Of a stretch of 64,000 nt of DNA, positions 25,108-36,493 are shown one piece after another. Position numbers and translations under genes: made by a program. The DNA is from Paracoccus methylovorus. GTDB lineage: Bacteria > Pseudomonadota > Alphaproteobacteria > Rhodobacterales > Rhodobacteraceae. The stretch spans positions 124,001-188,000 of the forward strand of contig NZ_CP070368.1 of the NCBI RefSeq assembly GCF_016919705.1. Direction: 5' to 3'. Under the pieces are notes generated by a model, which saw only the letters and a program-made list of their open reading frames with translations, searched no databases and was not told the origin of the DNA. Numbering within the stretch: the first letter of the stretch is position 1; each line of letters begins with the position of its first letter.

Positions 25108-25722
25108 TCAATGGGTTTGCACCCGGCGTTGGATCAAATTTCCGACGACGATGCGGAAAGGAACCAGTGCAAGGATTGCCTGCGCGAGCTTTACCGCACA
25201 GTCGGCCACTGCGAGCGAAACCCAAAGCGGCAAAACCGGACCGTGTCCCAGCAGCGGAACCAGCTCATTCGCCCAAGAAACATCGTCGTTGGGGAAGATA
25301 GGCGTCAGTTGCGAGGCAAAGGCGATGGTGAAGAAAACCGTGGTATCGAATATCGAGCCGGCGATGCTTGCCGCCAAGGGGGGCAGCCACCAGTTGTATT
25401 TTCGCAACTGATTGAAAACCGAGATATCCATCAACTGTGCTGAAAGGAAAGCAGCGCCCGAGGCGACTGAGATGCGCAGCGTGGTCTTGTCCAGTCCCGC
25501 CGCGACCACCGAACACAGCACCCCTGTCACGAAGCCGGCATAGACCACTTTGCGCGCGGCGGTCGGACCGTAGACCCGGTTCATGATGTCGGTGACGAGG
25601 AAGGCGACCGGATAGGTCAGCGCGCCCCATGTCAGCCAGGAGCCCAGCAGGTGCTGGACCAGGATGTTCGAGGCCACAACGACGGTGGCCATGGCGATGA
25701 CGCCGGGAAGAAGACGGGACAT
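25108..25722 (-). CDS. Queuosine precursor transporter (YhhQ/QPTR family)
   Basis: Integral membrane protein (204 aa) with about six helices, importing preQ0/preQ1 or related 7-deazaguanines for tRNA queuosine. Family landmarks are the early SNILVQHLLG helix, ALTYPVAFLVTDIMNRVYGPTAAR (the conserved TDIxNE/R-YG motif, shown here in part), SAQLMDISVFNQLRK and the late SIFDTTVFFTIAF. The start at 25722 begins MSRLLPGV; a longer frame to 25860 would overlap the serine hydrolase gene and adds basic, unconserved residues. The Shine-Dalgarno is weak (GGAAAACAG). No preQ1 riboswitch is recognisable in the 97-base leader. Confidence 0.87.
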   Translation of the reverse strand: MSRLLPGVIAMATVVVASNILVQHLLGSWLTWGALTYPVAFLVTDIMNRVYGPTAARKVVYAGFVTGVLCSVVAAGLDKTTLRISVASGAAFLSAQLMDISVFNQLRKYNWWLPPLAASIAGSIFDTTVFFTIAFASQLTPIFPNDDVSWANELVPLLGHGPVLPLWVSLAVADCAVKLAQAILALVPFRIVVGNLIQRRVQTH

Positions 25723-25819
25723 ATCTGTTTTCCGTTTTGGCAAGGTTGCGGAGACTCGGCCCCATCGGGGCGAGGCTGCATAGGTCTGCGCGCGGCCTAT
25801 GTCAACGCATATACGCGGC

Positions 25820-26953
25820 TCATGCAGCCGCCGCCGCGGTAATCTCTGTCGCGAAGGCACCGTTCATGCCCTCGACCGCGGTATTGGTCAGCGCGACGAG
25901 GCAACGGTTGCGGGCGGGATCGATGATCCAGCTGTGGCCGTAGATGCCGCCCCAGGCGAGGCTGCCCCGAGGCAGGCCGATACCCGCCCGGTCCGTGTCG
26001 GTGATGATCGCCCCGGCCCAGGCATGACCCCAGCCGGGGCCGCGCAGCGGGTGGCGTTGGTTGATACGGTTGTGCTGCGCCTCGGCGCGCAGGCTTTCCC
26101 CCAGGAAGCTGCCCGCCCGCAGGGTTTCCAGCAGCGTCAGCGCGGCTTCAGCCGTCCCTGCCATCCCACCGCCACCCGAGGGATAGGCGGAGGGATCGTG
26201 GATACGCTCGGGCAGGAAGGCATAGGTTTGCTCGGGCTGCAGCGGCTTTGCCAGCCGGGTCGGGCCGCGCATCCGTTGCGGTTCGGGGCGGGCATCTGCG
26301 TAACTCACGGCCAGATCGGCGGTCGCGGGCGCCCGGAACCCGGCCTCGATGCCCAAGGGGGCGGTCACCAGTTGCGCCATGGCCTCGGGCAAGGGCATGT
26401 CCGCCGCTGCCTCGATCACCGCACCCAGCACGTCGGTCGCCACCGAATAGCGCCAGCGCGTGCCGGGCATCCGGTCCAGCGGCACCGAGGCAATGCGGCG
26501 CAGGTTCTCGGCCAGCGAAATCCCGCTATCACCGATGCCGTCCGAAACGCCGGCCCGTGCATAGGGTCCGTCCGGCGGCTGGTTGAAGCCATAATCGAGC
26601 CCCGCCAGATGCGACATCAATTGGTCGACGGTGATTACGGGTCGGTTGCCATCGGGCAGGGCTGGGGTGAAGTCGGGCAGCCATCGCGTCACCGGATCCT
26701 GGGGTGACAGCCGGCCCATGCCGATCAGCCGCAGCGCCGCGACGGTGGTGAAGGGTTTGGAAACCGAAGCATAGCGTAGCCAGGTCGCTTGCTGCATCGG
26801 CAGCCCGGCCTCGCGATCTGCAAATCCTTCGGCGCGTGCATAGGCAAGGCGACCGTCCTGAGCCAAAAGCACCACGCATCCGACAATCCGCCGCTGGGCC
26901 AATGCGCTGTCGATGGCGTTATCCAGCGCGGCGATGGTGACGGATAGGGTCAT
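25820..26953 (-). CDS. Serine hydrolase, class C beta-lactamase / EstB family
   Basis: Penicillin-binding-protein-fold serine hydrolase (377 aa). The nucleophile motif SxxK reads SVSK within YASVSKPFTTVAALRL (about residue 64), the Tyr motif is RYSVATDVLGAVIE, and the third motif position is occupied by the GGIYGHSW region. No signal peptide is visible, which argues against a secreted beta-lactamase and for an esterase or D-amino-acid/peptide amidase of the EstB type. Its start overlaps the stop of the phytase-like gene by four bases, so it is the last gene of a coupled set with MepA and an MFS permease. Confidence 0.82.
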   Translation of the reverse strand: MTLSVTIAALDNAIDSALAQRRIVGCVVLLAQDGRLAYARAEGFADREAGLPMQQATWLRYASVSKPFTTVAALRLIGMGRLSPQDPVTRWLPDFTPALPDGNRPVITVDQLMSHLAGLDYGFNQPPDGPYARAGVSDGIGDSGISLAENLRRIASVPLDRMPGTRWRYSVATDVLGAVIEAAADMPLPEAMAQLVTAPLGIEAGFRAPATADLAVSYADARPEPQRMRGPTRLAKPLQPEQTYAFLPERIHDPSAYPSGGGGMAGTAEAALTLLETLRAGSFLGESLRAEAQHNRINQRHPLRGPGWGHAWAGAIITDTDRAGIGLPRGSLAWGGIYGHSWIIDPARNRCLVALTNTAVEGMNGAFATEITAAAAA

Positions 26954-27936
26954 TCCGTCACTCGGTATTCGACCAGTTCCGTACGCTGGAGCCAGCCAAA
27001 ATTATCATCCGAAATCAGAGTAATACGGATTCCCTGTCCGTCATGCCAGACCGAGATGCCTTCCAGATTGTCATATTGCAGCGGGCGCGATTCCAGCAGC
27101 ACCTGCTCATTCGAGACGCCGCTTTCGCCCAGGTCAAAGCGTCGGACGCGAGACCGAAAGCCAAGCAGGCCTTTAAAATCTCGTTCCAGCAGATAGAAGC
27201 GCCCGTCGGGGCCGATGTCAGCCCCAACCGCCAGCCAGTCGCCCGAACGCGGGATTGAAAAGGGTTGGTCCCATTCGCCGTTGCGCCAGCGCCAGACGGG
27301 AAAGGGCCGGGTCAGCGCGCCAGACCGCTCGGGCAGGGTCAGAAGCGTGCCGTCTGGCGTGATTGCCAGCGCCTCGAGCGAGGAGTTTCGCTGCATCGCC
27401 TTGAATTCGGGGGGGCGGGGCAGCGGCTTCGAGGGGCTGTCGGGCGTGTCATGGCGGGCCACGCGGGTCAGCCCCTCGAAACTGACCCAGATCGTGCCGT
27501 CCTCGGCGATGGCCAGCCCTTCGCTGTCGCCCTGCCAGCCGGGCTTGAGCGGTTTGCCGTCGCTATCGCGCAAACGCGCCTGACCGGCCAGGTCAAGCCC
27601 GCGGATGCGGCCTTGCGCATCACGCTGAACGCTGCCCCAGCGAATCGTGGCACGGTCGGACAGCGCGGTGAAGTGGCGGCCGTCGGCGCTGATCTCGATG
27701 CCCGAGAAGCCACCGAAGGTCTCGTCCTCCATCCGCCAGACGTAGGTGGCTACGTATTCCACATTGGGCGCCGGCCAGGACGCGGGTTGCGGTGCAGGAT
27801 CGGCAGCGCAAGCCGAGGAAACGGACAGCAGTATCAGCGACAGCGACAGCGCAAGGCCCGACAGGCGGCCCCGGATCGCTGTCGTGCTGCTGACCCAGCC
27901 GCTGCGTCTTAGCGGGCGGTGCCGACGACCTGGCAT
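26950..27936 (-). CDS. Exported 'esterase-like activity of phytase' family protein
   Basis: Predicted periplasmic beta-propeller protein (328 aa) of the family whose members resemble the esterase domain of phytases. A hydrophobic signal segment lies at about residues 25-44 (LSGLALSLSLILLSVSSACA), with a possible lipobox ending in Cys. The mature part has repeated D-G-R / D-G-T strand turns such as FSGIEISADGRHFTALSDR, GDSEGLAIAEDGTIWVSFEG, SLEALAITPDGTLL, and ends NLEGISVWHDGQGIRITLISDDNF split over several strands. The chosen ATG at 27936 lies inside the end of mepA (28-base overlap). Substrate unknown. Confidence 0.75.
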   Translation of the reverse strand: MPGRRHRPLRRSGWVSSTTAIRGRLSGLALSLSLILLSVSSACAADPAPQPASWPAPNVEYVATYVWRMEDETFGGFSGIEISADGRHFTALSDRATIRWGSVQRDAQGRIRGLDLAGQARLRDSDGKPLKPGWQGDSEGLAIAEDGTIWVSFEGLTRVARHDTPDSPSKPLPRPPEFKAMQRNSSLEALAITPDGTLLTLPERSGALTRPFPVWRWRNGEWDQPFSIPRSGDWLAVGADIGPDGRFYLLERDFKGLLGFRSRVRRFDLGESGVSNEQVLLESRPLQYDNLEGISVWHDGQGIRITLISDDNFGWLQRTELVEYRVTE

Positions 27937-28781
27937 TGACGGGGCATCTCGCTCAGCCGATAGCTGCGGGGGTGACGATAGTTCGGATCGGGCGGCACCG
28001 GCTTGACGCGGCTGGGGTCGATGCGATTCTTGATCCATTCTGCGGCCTCGGCGCAGCCATCGCCGGGCGGGGGCGGGTCCTGCTGTTGGCAAACCGAGCC
28101 CGCGGGGCAGGTCAGCCGGACGTGGAAGTGATAATCATGGCCGTTCAGCGGGCGCACCTTGCGCAGCCATGCGCGGTTGCCGGTCTCCATCTGGCACATG
28201 GCCACCTTGGCGACCGGATCGACAAAGATACGCTCGACGCGCGGGTCGCGGGCGGCTGCGCGCATGATCGCCATATGCGTGCCGCTCCACAGTGACGAAG
28301 GTGCAGTGCCCGCCTTATTCACCACTGATTGCGACGAGATTTTTTCGCGCTGCGTGGTCGTCAATTTCAGGCTTTGCGGGGGCAGCATCCAGATATCGGC
28401 GTCAAGACCCGATTGGTGGCTGGCATGGCCCGAGGTCATGGGGCCGCCGCGTGGCTGGCCCATGTCGCCGACATAAAGCCCCTGCCAGCCGGCCTGACGC
28501 GCGGCGCCCGACAGGCCGATCAGAAAGTTGACCAGCTCGGGATGACCCCAGTTGCGATTCCGGGACAGGCGCATGGCCTGCCAGGTCGGGCCGGATTCCG
28601 GCAGTTGCGCCGCGCCCGAGACGCAGCCCTTGGAATAAAACCCGATCGAGACTGGATTGCCTGCGGTCGGGCCGGCAACGGCGCCGAAGACACTGCGGGC
28701 CAGCGGGTCGGCACTGGCGGGCTGGACAATGCCAACCCCGGTCAACGCCAGCACGGCGGCGGTCAGGAATTTGCGGATCAC
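27909..28781 (-). CDS. mepA: Penicillin-insensitive murein endopeptidase MepA
   Basis: Periplasmic zinc peptidase of the LAS family (290 aa) cutting D-Ala-mDAP cross-links in peptidoglycan. The signal peptide covers residues 1-23. Zinc and catalytic residues are in GHASHQSGLDADIWM (His and Asp ligands) and HDYHFHVRL (HxH); GDMGQPRGGPMTSG precedes the first. Several Cys suggest disulfides. The start is a GTG at 28781 with AAAGGAGAGG upstream, overlapping the MFS stop (GTGA); no ATG is available. The same frame stays open far upstream across the MFS gene, but that extension is a shadow. Confidence 0.92.
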   Translation of the reverse strand: MIRKFLTAAVLALTGVGIVQPASADPLARSVFGAVAGPTAGNPVSIGFYSKGCVSGAAQLPESGPTWQAMRLSRNRNWGHPELVNFLIGLSGAARQAGWQGLYVGDMGQPRGGPMTSGHASHQSGLDADIWMLPPQSLKLTTTQREKISSQSVVNKAGTAPSSLWSGTHMAIMRAAARDPRVERIFVDPVAKVAMCQMETGNRAWLRKVRPLNGHDYHFHVRLTCPAGSVCQQQDPPPPGDGCAEAAEWIKNRIDPSRVKPVPPDPNYRHPRSYRLSEMPRQCQVVGTAR

Positions 28782-30142
28782 TGCGCGGCCTCTCCTTTTG
28801 CTTTGACCCAGCCTAGCAGAATCAGCGCCAGAAGGAACATCCCGATAAGCGGAGAGATGCCGAGCCGTTGGCTGCCGGTCACATCCGTCACCATGGCGAT
28901 CAGCAAGGGCGCCAGAAACGCCGTCGCCTTGCCGGAAAGCGCGTAAAGGCCAAAGGCCTCGGTTGCGCGTTCGGGCGTGGTATGACGCACCATCATCGTC
29001 CGGCTGGCAGATTGCAGCGCCCCACCCGCCCCGCCGATCAGCGCCCCGCACAGAAAGAACAGCGCATCCGGCAGGCGCGAACCATCCGGCACGGGCAGGC
29101 CCAGGACATGCTGGCGGCTCATCCCGGTGACGAGGATGCAGACGAGGATCAGGACCAGCGTGCAGATGATGATGACGGGCTTGGGACCCCAGCGGCGGTC
29201 GGCGCGACCGCCGATCCAACTGATTGCCGCTGCCGAAACGGCGCTGACCACGCCAAAGACACCGGCAAGGAACACCGGCCAGCCCAGCACCGTGGCGGCA
29301 TAGACGCCGCCAAAGGCATAAAGCGCGTTCAGCGCATCGCGCGAGAACATGGACGAGGCAAGCCAGGCAGCCAGCGAATGCCGATGCCGGAGGCTGGCGA
29401 GCAGGCGCCAAAGCTGGGCCATCGCCACGCCGATCCGCAGCGGGCGGCGCGGACCCGGTGCCTCGGGCACCCAAAGCGCGAAGGGGATCATGAAGACCAG
29501 ATACCACAGCGCGGTGAACGGTCCGGCGGCCCGCGTCCCTTCGCGCAGCGTCGGGTCGAGCCCGAACAAGGGGGCAATCCCCAGCATGGTATGTCCGGTT
29601 TGCGCATTCTCGGCCAGAAACAGCAGCACCACGGCCAGCGAGATCACTCCGCCCAGGTAACCGAAGGCAAAGCCCGAGCCAGAGATGCGGCCGATTTCCT
29701 GATGCGGTGCTAAGCCGGGCAGCAGGGCATTGGTAAAGATGGTGGCGAACTCCATGCCGATCAGCCCGATCCCAAAGGACAGGATCGCCAGATACAGGTT
29801 CGGCTGGTCCGGGATGAGGAACCACAGCCCCCAGGAGCCCACGACGTAGAGGGCGGAAAAAATCCAGACCCAGATCAGCCGGCGCCCGGTATTGTCGGCG
29901 ATGGCACCCAGCACCGGCGCAAGACCAGCGATGATGATCCCGCAAATGCCCAGCCCGTAACCCCATAGCGCCTGCGCCGCGGCCCCCGCCGCTTCGGGCG
30001 ACAGGCCCTGCGAGACATAATGCTGCCGGGCGATCTGGGCGTAATAGACCGGAAAGATGAAAGTCATCAGCAGGGTCGCAAAGGGTTGACTGGCCCAGTC
30101 AAAGAACCACCAGCCCCAGATGCGTCTGCGTTCCATGCTCAT
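28778..30142 (-). CDS. MFS permease, UMF1/Atg22-like family
   Basis: Twelve-helix-type major facilitator (454 aa). The N-terminal MERRRIWGWWFFDWASQPFA matches the UMF1/Atg22 family, whose members are related to vacuolar amino-acid effluxers; YGLGICGIIIAGLAPVLGAIAD carries the loop 2-3 MFS motif. Substrate is unknown; amino acids or peptides are plausible from the family. It is first in an operon with mepA, the phytase-like gene and the serine hydrolase, all overlapping by 4-28 bases. That context suggests export or uptake of a cell-wall-derived compound (inference). The start is the ATG at 30142 behind GAGGGAAC. Confidence 0.85.
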   Translation of the reverse strand: MSMERRRIWGWWFFDWASQPFATLLMTFIFPVYYAQIARQHYVSQGLSPEAAGAAAQALWGYGLGICGIIIAGLAPVLGAIADNTGRRLIWVWIFSALYVVGSWGLWFLIPDQPNLYLAILSFGIGLIGMEFATIFTNALLPGLAPHQEIGRISGSGFAFGYLGGVISLAVVLLFLAENAQTGHTMLGIAPLFGLDPTLREGTRAAGPFTALWYLVFMIPFALWVPEAPGPRRPLRIGVAMAQLWRLLASLRHRHSLAAWLASSMFSRDALNALYAFGGVYAATVLGWPVFLAGVFGVVSAVSAAAISWIGGRADRRWGPKPVIIICTLVLILVCILVTGMSRQHVLGLPVPDGSRLPDALFFLCGALIGGAGGALQSASRTMMVRHTTPERATEAFGLYALSGKATAFLAPLLIAMVTDVTGSQRLGISPLIGMFLLALILLGWVKAKGEAAQ

Positions 30143-30206
30143 GTTCCCTCGCCCACCGGTTGCAGTCATGCGCCGCGCAAACCGCGCGCATAAGGCCCCA
30201 GAGGGT

Positions 30207-30779
30207 TCAGGCTGGCAAGTCTCGATTCCGCTCGGTTGGCACGATGGGCGGTAAAACGGGGGGCCAAGGCCGCTGGGCGTCCGCTGCGATCCAGGCCCGC
30301 ACCCAATTCGGCAATTCGGGGCTGAGCGTATCGCGCCCGGCCGCCTGCATCAGCCGCTCGGGCGCAACGATGCCCTGGTCCGAGGTGATCGCGCCACGCA
30401 GCAGCATATGGTTGCAGCACTCGCCGTCGCGCCACATGCTTTGCTCCATGTACAGAAAACGCGCATCCCAGCCCAAGGTGCGCGAAACCATGGTAAAGCG
30501 CTGGAACGCCTTGATCCGCCGGCGATAACGCACGGTGTTGCCGGCCACGGTGATGCCCCAGCGATTTTCCCGCATCGTGTCGATGATGCCGGTCCTGACC
30601 GCCATCGGCAAACGGCCAAGGTCGTAAAGCGTCAGCGTGCGGCCGTTGTTCAGCTCGATCCAGGGGTCGAGATCCCAAGGCCAGCAGCGATGGGTCGAGA
30701 CATGCGCATCCAGCACCCCAAGCCGTGGTGCGCGGCGGTATTTCAGCATCTCCTTGGCAAAGCGGAGCATGGGATACAT
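30207..30779 (-). CDS. Hotdog-fold acyl-CoA thioesterase-like protein (THEM6/4HBT type)
   Basis: Protein of 190 aa resembling the thioesterase-like family with a 4HBT hotdog domain. The segment DLDPWIELNNGRTLTLYDLGR corresponds to the conserved 'DxDxxxHxNNxxY' strand-helix region, with His changed to Glu here, and YRRRIKAFQRF begins the next strand. The C-terminal 40 residues are Pro/Trp-rich and probably unstructured. There is no signal peptide. 64 bases separate it from the MFS start; it may be the first gene of that operon or independent. Catalytic activity is uncertain. Confidence 0.72.
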   Translation of the reverse strand: MYPMLRFAKEMLKYRRAPRLGVLDAHVSTHRCWPWDLDPWIELNNGRTLTLYDLGRLPMAVRTGIIDTMRENRWGITVAGNTVRYRRRIKAFQRFTMVSRTLGWDARFLYMEQSMWRDGECCNHMLLRGAITSDQGIVAPERLMQAAGRDTLSPELPNWVRAWIAADAQRPWPPVLPPIVPTERNRDLPA

Positions 30780-30924
30780 CGGCGGCCTCTCCTGCCTTGG
30801 GCAACGCAGCGGGGCTAGCGGCCGGCAACGGGGCCGTCAATCGGAACGCTGCGACCGGCACGCTGCGACTTGCGCAAGCGGGACGGCTGGCTTACCTGTC
30901 CGGGGACAGCCAAAAGGGAATGGA

Positions 30925-31218
30925 ATGGGCACGCTTCACTACGCCTTGATGCTGGTACTCGACGTCGTCTGGTTCGTGATGATCGTCCATATCATCATGT
31001 CATGGCTCATCAACTTTCAGGTGCTTAACCTGCGCCAACCGTTGATCTGGCAGATCTGGAGCGGGCTGAACCGGCTGCTGGAACCGATCTATGGGCCGGT
31101 GCGCTCGATCCTGCCGAATACCGGCGGGCTGGATCTGGCGCCGTTGGTGGTTTTCATCATCATCATCATCCTGCAACGCGCGCTCGCCAATAACGCCGGC
31201 TTCTTTTACGGCTTTTAG
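30925..31218 (+). CDS. YggT family membrane protein
   Basis: Small inner-membrane protein (97 aa) with two hydrophobic segments (about residues 8-30 and 70-86) separated by the family core FQVLNLRQPLIWQIWSGLNR and LEPIYGPVRSILPNTGGLDLAPL split around the second helix. YggT proteins have been linked to osmotic stress and, in other phyla, to organisation of membrane complexes; the molecular function is not established. The ATG at 30925 follows AAAAGGGAATGGA. The stop is two bases before the recQ start, so the pair is probably co-transcribed. Confidence 0.88.
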   Translation: MGTLHYALMLVLDVVWFVMIVHIIMSWLINFQVLNLRQPLIWQIWSGLNRLLEPIYGPVRSILPNTGGLDLAPLVVFIIIIILQRALANNAGFFYGF

Positions 31219-31220
31219 GG

Positions 31221-33254
<2,034 letters not shown>

Positions 33255-33397
33255 GGACGGCTGAAACCCCGAGGTGGATCACAGGCCGGTCGCCCGTCCG
33301 AAAAGCGGCGATATCTGCGGTTCAGCAGGTGATAAGCCCGATCTTTTCGTGGCGATCCTTTTGCGGCCTTGTGATCCGCGGGTTTGCGCGGGCGATC

Positions 33398-36300
33398 CTA
33401 TTCCTGTGCGGCGGCACGAATACGGTCCTCGGCGCTGGGTATGGGATCGCCTTCGGGCGGGCGGACACCGAACACCGCGCAGTAAAGTGCCGGGACGAAG
33501 ATCAGCGTGACCAGCGTACCGGCGATGATCCCACCCATCATGGCGAAAGCCATCGGTCCCCAGAAAACCTGCCGCGAAATCGGGATCAGCGCAAGGCTGG
33601 CCGCTGCCGCGGTCAACAGGATCGGGCGGGCCCGGCTGTCCGAGGCTTCGAAGACGGCGTTCCATTTCGAATGGCCCTTGGCGATCAGCACCTGGATCTC
33701 ATGCACCAGGATGACCGAGTTGCGGATCAGGATCCCAATCAGTGCCAGAATGCCCAGGATGGCGACAAAGCCCATGGGCACGCCGAACGGCAGAAGTACT
33801 GCGACCACGCCGATCAACCCCAAAGGTGCCGCGGCAAAGACGATGAGCGACAGCCGGAAGCTTTGCATCTGCACCATGACCAGCGTTGCCATGATGAGCA
33901 GCATGATCGGGACCACGGCTGCTATCGGCTGCTGGCTTTCGGCAGAGGTTTCGACAGTGCCGCCGACAACAACCGTGACGCCGGGCGGCAAGCCGGCCTG
34001 AAACTGTGCAACCCTTCCGGCCAACGCCTCGACCAGCGTGGCGGGCTGGTCCTTGCTGGCGATATCGGCCTTGACGGTCACCGTCGGCATGCCGTCCCGC
34101 TGCATGATAAGCGGCTGCTCGGTATCGTATTCCAGCTTGGCCAGCGAGGCGAGCGGGATGGGTGTGCCCGTCGGCGTGGCCAATTGCAGGTTCTGGATCG
34201 ATTCCAGCGATTCCCGATCCGCTTGCGACCCCCGTGCGATGACATCGATCAGAAAGATGCCGTCGCGCAACTGGGTGATAGAGCGGCCGTTGAACGTACC
34301 CGCCAGCGCGCCTGAAATGTCCTCATTGGTCAGGCCCAGCCTGCGGGCCTGATCCTGATTGACCTGAAGCCGGACGACGCGCGCGGGTTCGTTCCAGTCC
34401 AGAGCGATATCGCGCAACCGCGGCTCGGTCGCCAGCACCGCGGCCAGTTCGCGTGCCGCGTCGCGCGCCTGATCCAGATCGGGGGACGAGACGCGGTATT
34501 GCACCGGTTTGCCGACCGGCGGCCCGATTTCAAGGTTCTTGACGTAGATATCGGTGCCGATCAGCTCTTGCCCGGCGAATTCGATCAACCGCGCCTTGAG
34601 CCGGTCGCGCGCAGCCAGATCCGGTGTCTGGATCACGATCTGGCCCATATAGGGACCGGGGGTCGGCACATCCATCGACAGAATGAATCGCGGTGCGCCC
34701 CGGCCGACATAGGTGGTCCAGAACAGGGCGTCCTGTTCTTCGGCTAGCATTGCTTCGATCCGGGACATGCTGTCATTGGTCTTGGCTATCGAGGCATTGG
34801 CACGTTCGGTCACGTCCACGATGATCTCTGTCCGGTCGGATGTCGGGAAGAACTGCTGCTCGACGAAACGCATTCCCAGCACGGAAGCCGCAAAGACTGC
34901 CAGCGTGATCGCGATGGTCAGCCATTTATGCCGCATGCCCCATATAAGCAGGCCGTGGAATTGCCGCCTGAGCCAACTTGGTCGTTCGGATTTATGCGCC
35001 ATCTTCGCGGGCAGCAGGGTGACGCCCAGAAGCGGTGCGAACAACACGGCAACGATCCAGCTGACGATCAGCGAGACGGCGATCACCACGAACAGCGAAA
35101 AGGTGAACTCGCCGGCCGCCGAACTGTTCAGCCCGATGGGAATGAAACCTGCCACAGTGACCAGGGTGCCCGTCAGCATCGGGAAGGCGATGGAAGTCCA
35201 GGCATAGCTGGCGGCGCGTTCGCGGCTGTCTCCGACCTCGAGACGCGAGATCATCGTCTCGATGGCGATCATGGCGTCATCGACCAGCAGGCCCAGTGCG
35301 ATAATCAGCGCGCCCAATGAAATCCGCTGTAGCGTGATGCCGTAAATGTCCATGATTACGAAGGTGATCGCCAACACCAGCGGAATGGTCAGAGTGACCA
35401 CGAAACCGGCCCGCAACCCCAGACTGACAAAGCTGACCAGCAGGACGATCGCCACCGCCTCGGCCAGCGCCTGGACGAAATGACCGACCGCCTCGTCCAC
35501 GACATGCGGTTGGTCGGCGAACTTGACCATCTCGATCCCGATGGGCAGGCTGAGCGCCACCCCCGACATCAGCGCATTGATCTGCTGGCCGAATTCCAGG
35601 ATATTTCCGCCCTCGCGCATGCCGATTTGCAGTCCGATGGCTTCCTTGCCGTTATAGCGGAACAATGCGCTTGGTGGGTCCTCATAGCCCCGCTGCACGG
35701 TTGCCACATCGCCGATGTTGAAGAATCGGTCGCCGACCCGAAGATTTACCGCAGCGATTGACTCCGCGTCGTCGAACTGTCCTCCCACGCGCACCAGCAC
35801 CTGTTCAGGCCCGGCCTGCACAATACCCGAGGGTGATATCGCGTTTTGCAACGCCAGCGTCTGGACGACCTGGTTGTGGTTAAGGCCCAATGCCGCCAGT
35901 CGCGCCGAGGAAAACTCCAGATAGATCTGCTCTTTGCGGACCCCCAGAAGCATGGTCTTGCCCGCCATGGGCAGCGCCTGGACTTGCTTGCGGATATTTT
36001 CGACCCGGTCGCGCAATTCGCGTTGGGTGAAGCCGTCCGAGGTGAAGGCGTAGATGTTGCCGAACACGTCGCCGAAATCGTCGTTGAACTGAAATCCCTG
36101 AAATTCCTGCGGAAACTCTGGACGAATGTCGGACATCATGTTTCGGACCCGCTTCCAGACCTCGGGTACATGCGCCCCGCGGATCGTGGGATCCAGTTCC
36201 AGATAAACCACGGACTGGCCCGGCATGGTGACCGAGCGGGTAAACTTCAGCTCGTCCAGTTCCTCCAGTTTGGTCTCGATTCGCGTCGTGACCTGATTCA

Positions 36301-36493
36301 GCGTGTCCTCGATGGTGGCGCCGGGCAGCGAAGCGCTGATCACCATGATCTTGACGGTGAAATTCGGATCCTCTTCCCGGCCAAGGCGCAGGTAACCCAG
36401 CGTGCCCGCCACCATCGAGACGATCAACAGGAACCACACCAGGGAACGGTGGTGCAGCGCCCAATCGGAAAGGTTGAAGCGGCCTGGAGTCAT
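33398..36493 (-). CDS. RND multidrug efflux permease
   Basis: Proton-driven inner-membrane pump (1031 aa) of the AcrB/MexB superfamily. Helix TM1 is near residues 17-37 (SLVWFLLIVSMVAGTLGYL). Two large periplasmic domains and the TM4 proton-relay acids (GLLVDDAMIAIETM, about 405-415) are present. Overall the protein resembles TriC/VexF-like members more than classical AcrB: the N-terminus lacks the AcrB FFI-RP-F motif and reads FNLSDWALHHRSL. The gene overlaps the upstream adaptor by four bases and forms an operon with two adaptors; an outer-membrane factor is not in the window. Confidence 0.93.
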   Translation of the reverse strand: MTPGRFNLSDWALHHRSLVWFLLIVSMVAGTLGYLRLGREEDPNFTVKIMVISASLPGATIEDTLNQVTTRIETKLEELDELKFTRSVTMPGQSVVYLELDPTIRGAHVPEVWKRVRNMMSDIRPEFPQEFQGFQFNDDFGDVFGNIYAFTSDGFTQRELRDRVENIRKQVQALPMAGKTMLLGVRKEQIYLEFSSARLAALGLNHNQVVQTLALQNAISPSGIVQAGPEQVLVRVGGQFDDAESIAAVNLRVGDRFFNIGDVATVQRGYEDPPSALFRYNGKEAIGLQIGMREGGNILEFGQQINALMSGVALSLPIGIEMVKFADQPHVVDEAVGHFVQALAEAVAIVLLVSFVSLGLRAGFVVTLTIPLVLAITFVIMDIYGITLQRISLGALIIALGLLVDDAMIAIETMISRLEVGDSRERAASYAWTSIAFPMLTGTLVTVAGFIPIGLNSSAAGEFTFSLFVVIAVSLIVSWIVAVLFAPLLGVTLLPAKMAHKSERPSWLRRQFHGLLIWGMRHKWLTIAITLAVFAASVLGMRFVEQQFFPTSDRTEIIVDVTERANASIAKTNDSMSRIEAMLAEEQDALFWTTYVGRGAPRFILSMDVPTPGPYMGQIVIQTPDLAARDRLKARLIEFAGQELIGTDIYVKNLEIGPPVGKPVQYRVSSPDLDQARDAARELAAVLATEPRLRDIALDWNEPARVVRLQVNQDQARRLGLTNEDISGALAGTFNGRSITQLRDGIFLIDVIARGSQADRESLESIQNLQLATPTGTPIPLASLAKLEYDTEQPLIMQRDGMPTVTVKADIASKDQPATLVEALAGRVAQFQAGLPPGVTVVVGGTVETSAESQQPIAAVVPIMLLIMATLVMVQMQSFRLSLIVFAAAPLGLIGVVAVLLPFGVPMGFVAILGILALIGILIRNSVILVHEIQVLIAKGHSKWNAVFEASDSRARPILLTAAAASLALIPISRQVFWGPMAFAMMGGIIAGTLVTLIFVPALYCAVFGVRPPEGDPIPSAEDRIRAAAQE

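Noticed and set aside
28782..29966. Upstream extension of mepA frame
   Set aside because: Overlaps the MFS gene fully; GTG at 28781 with a good ribosome-binding site and signal peptide is the real start.
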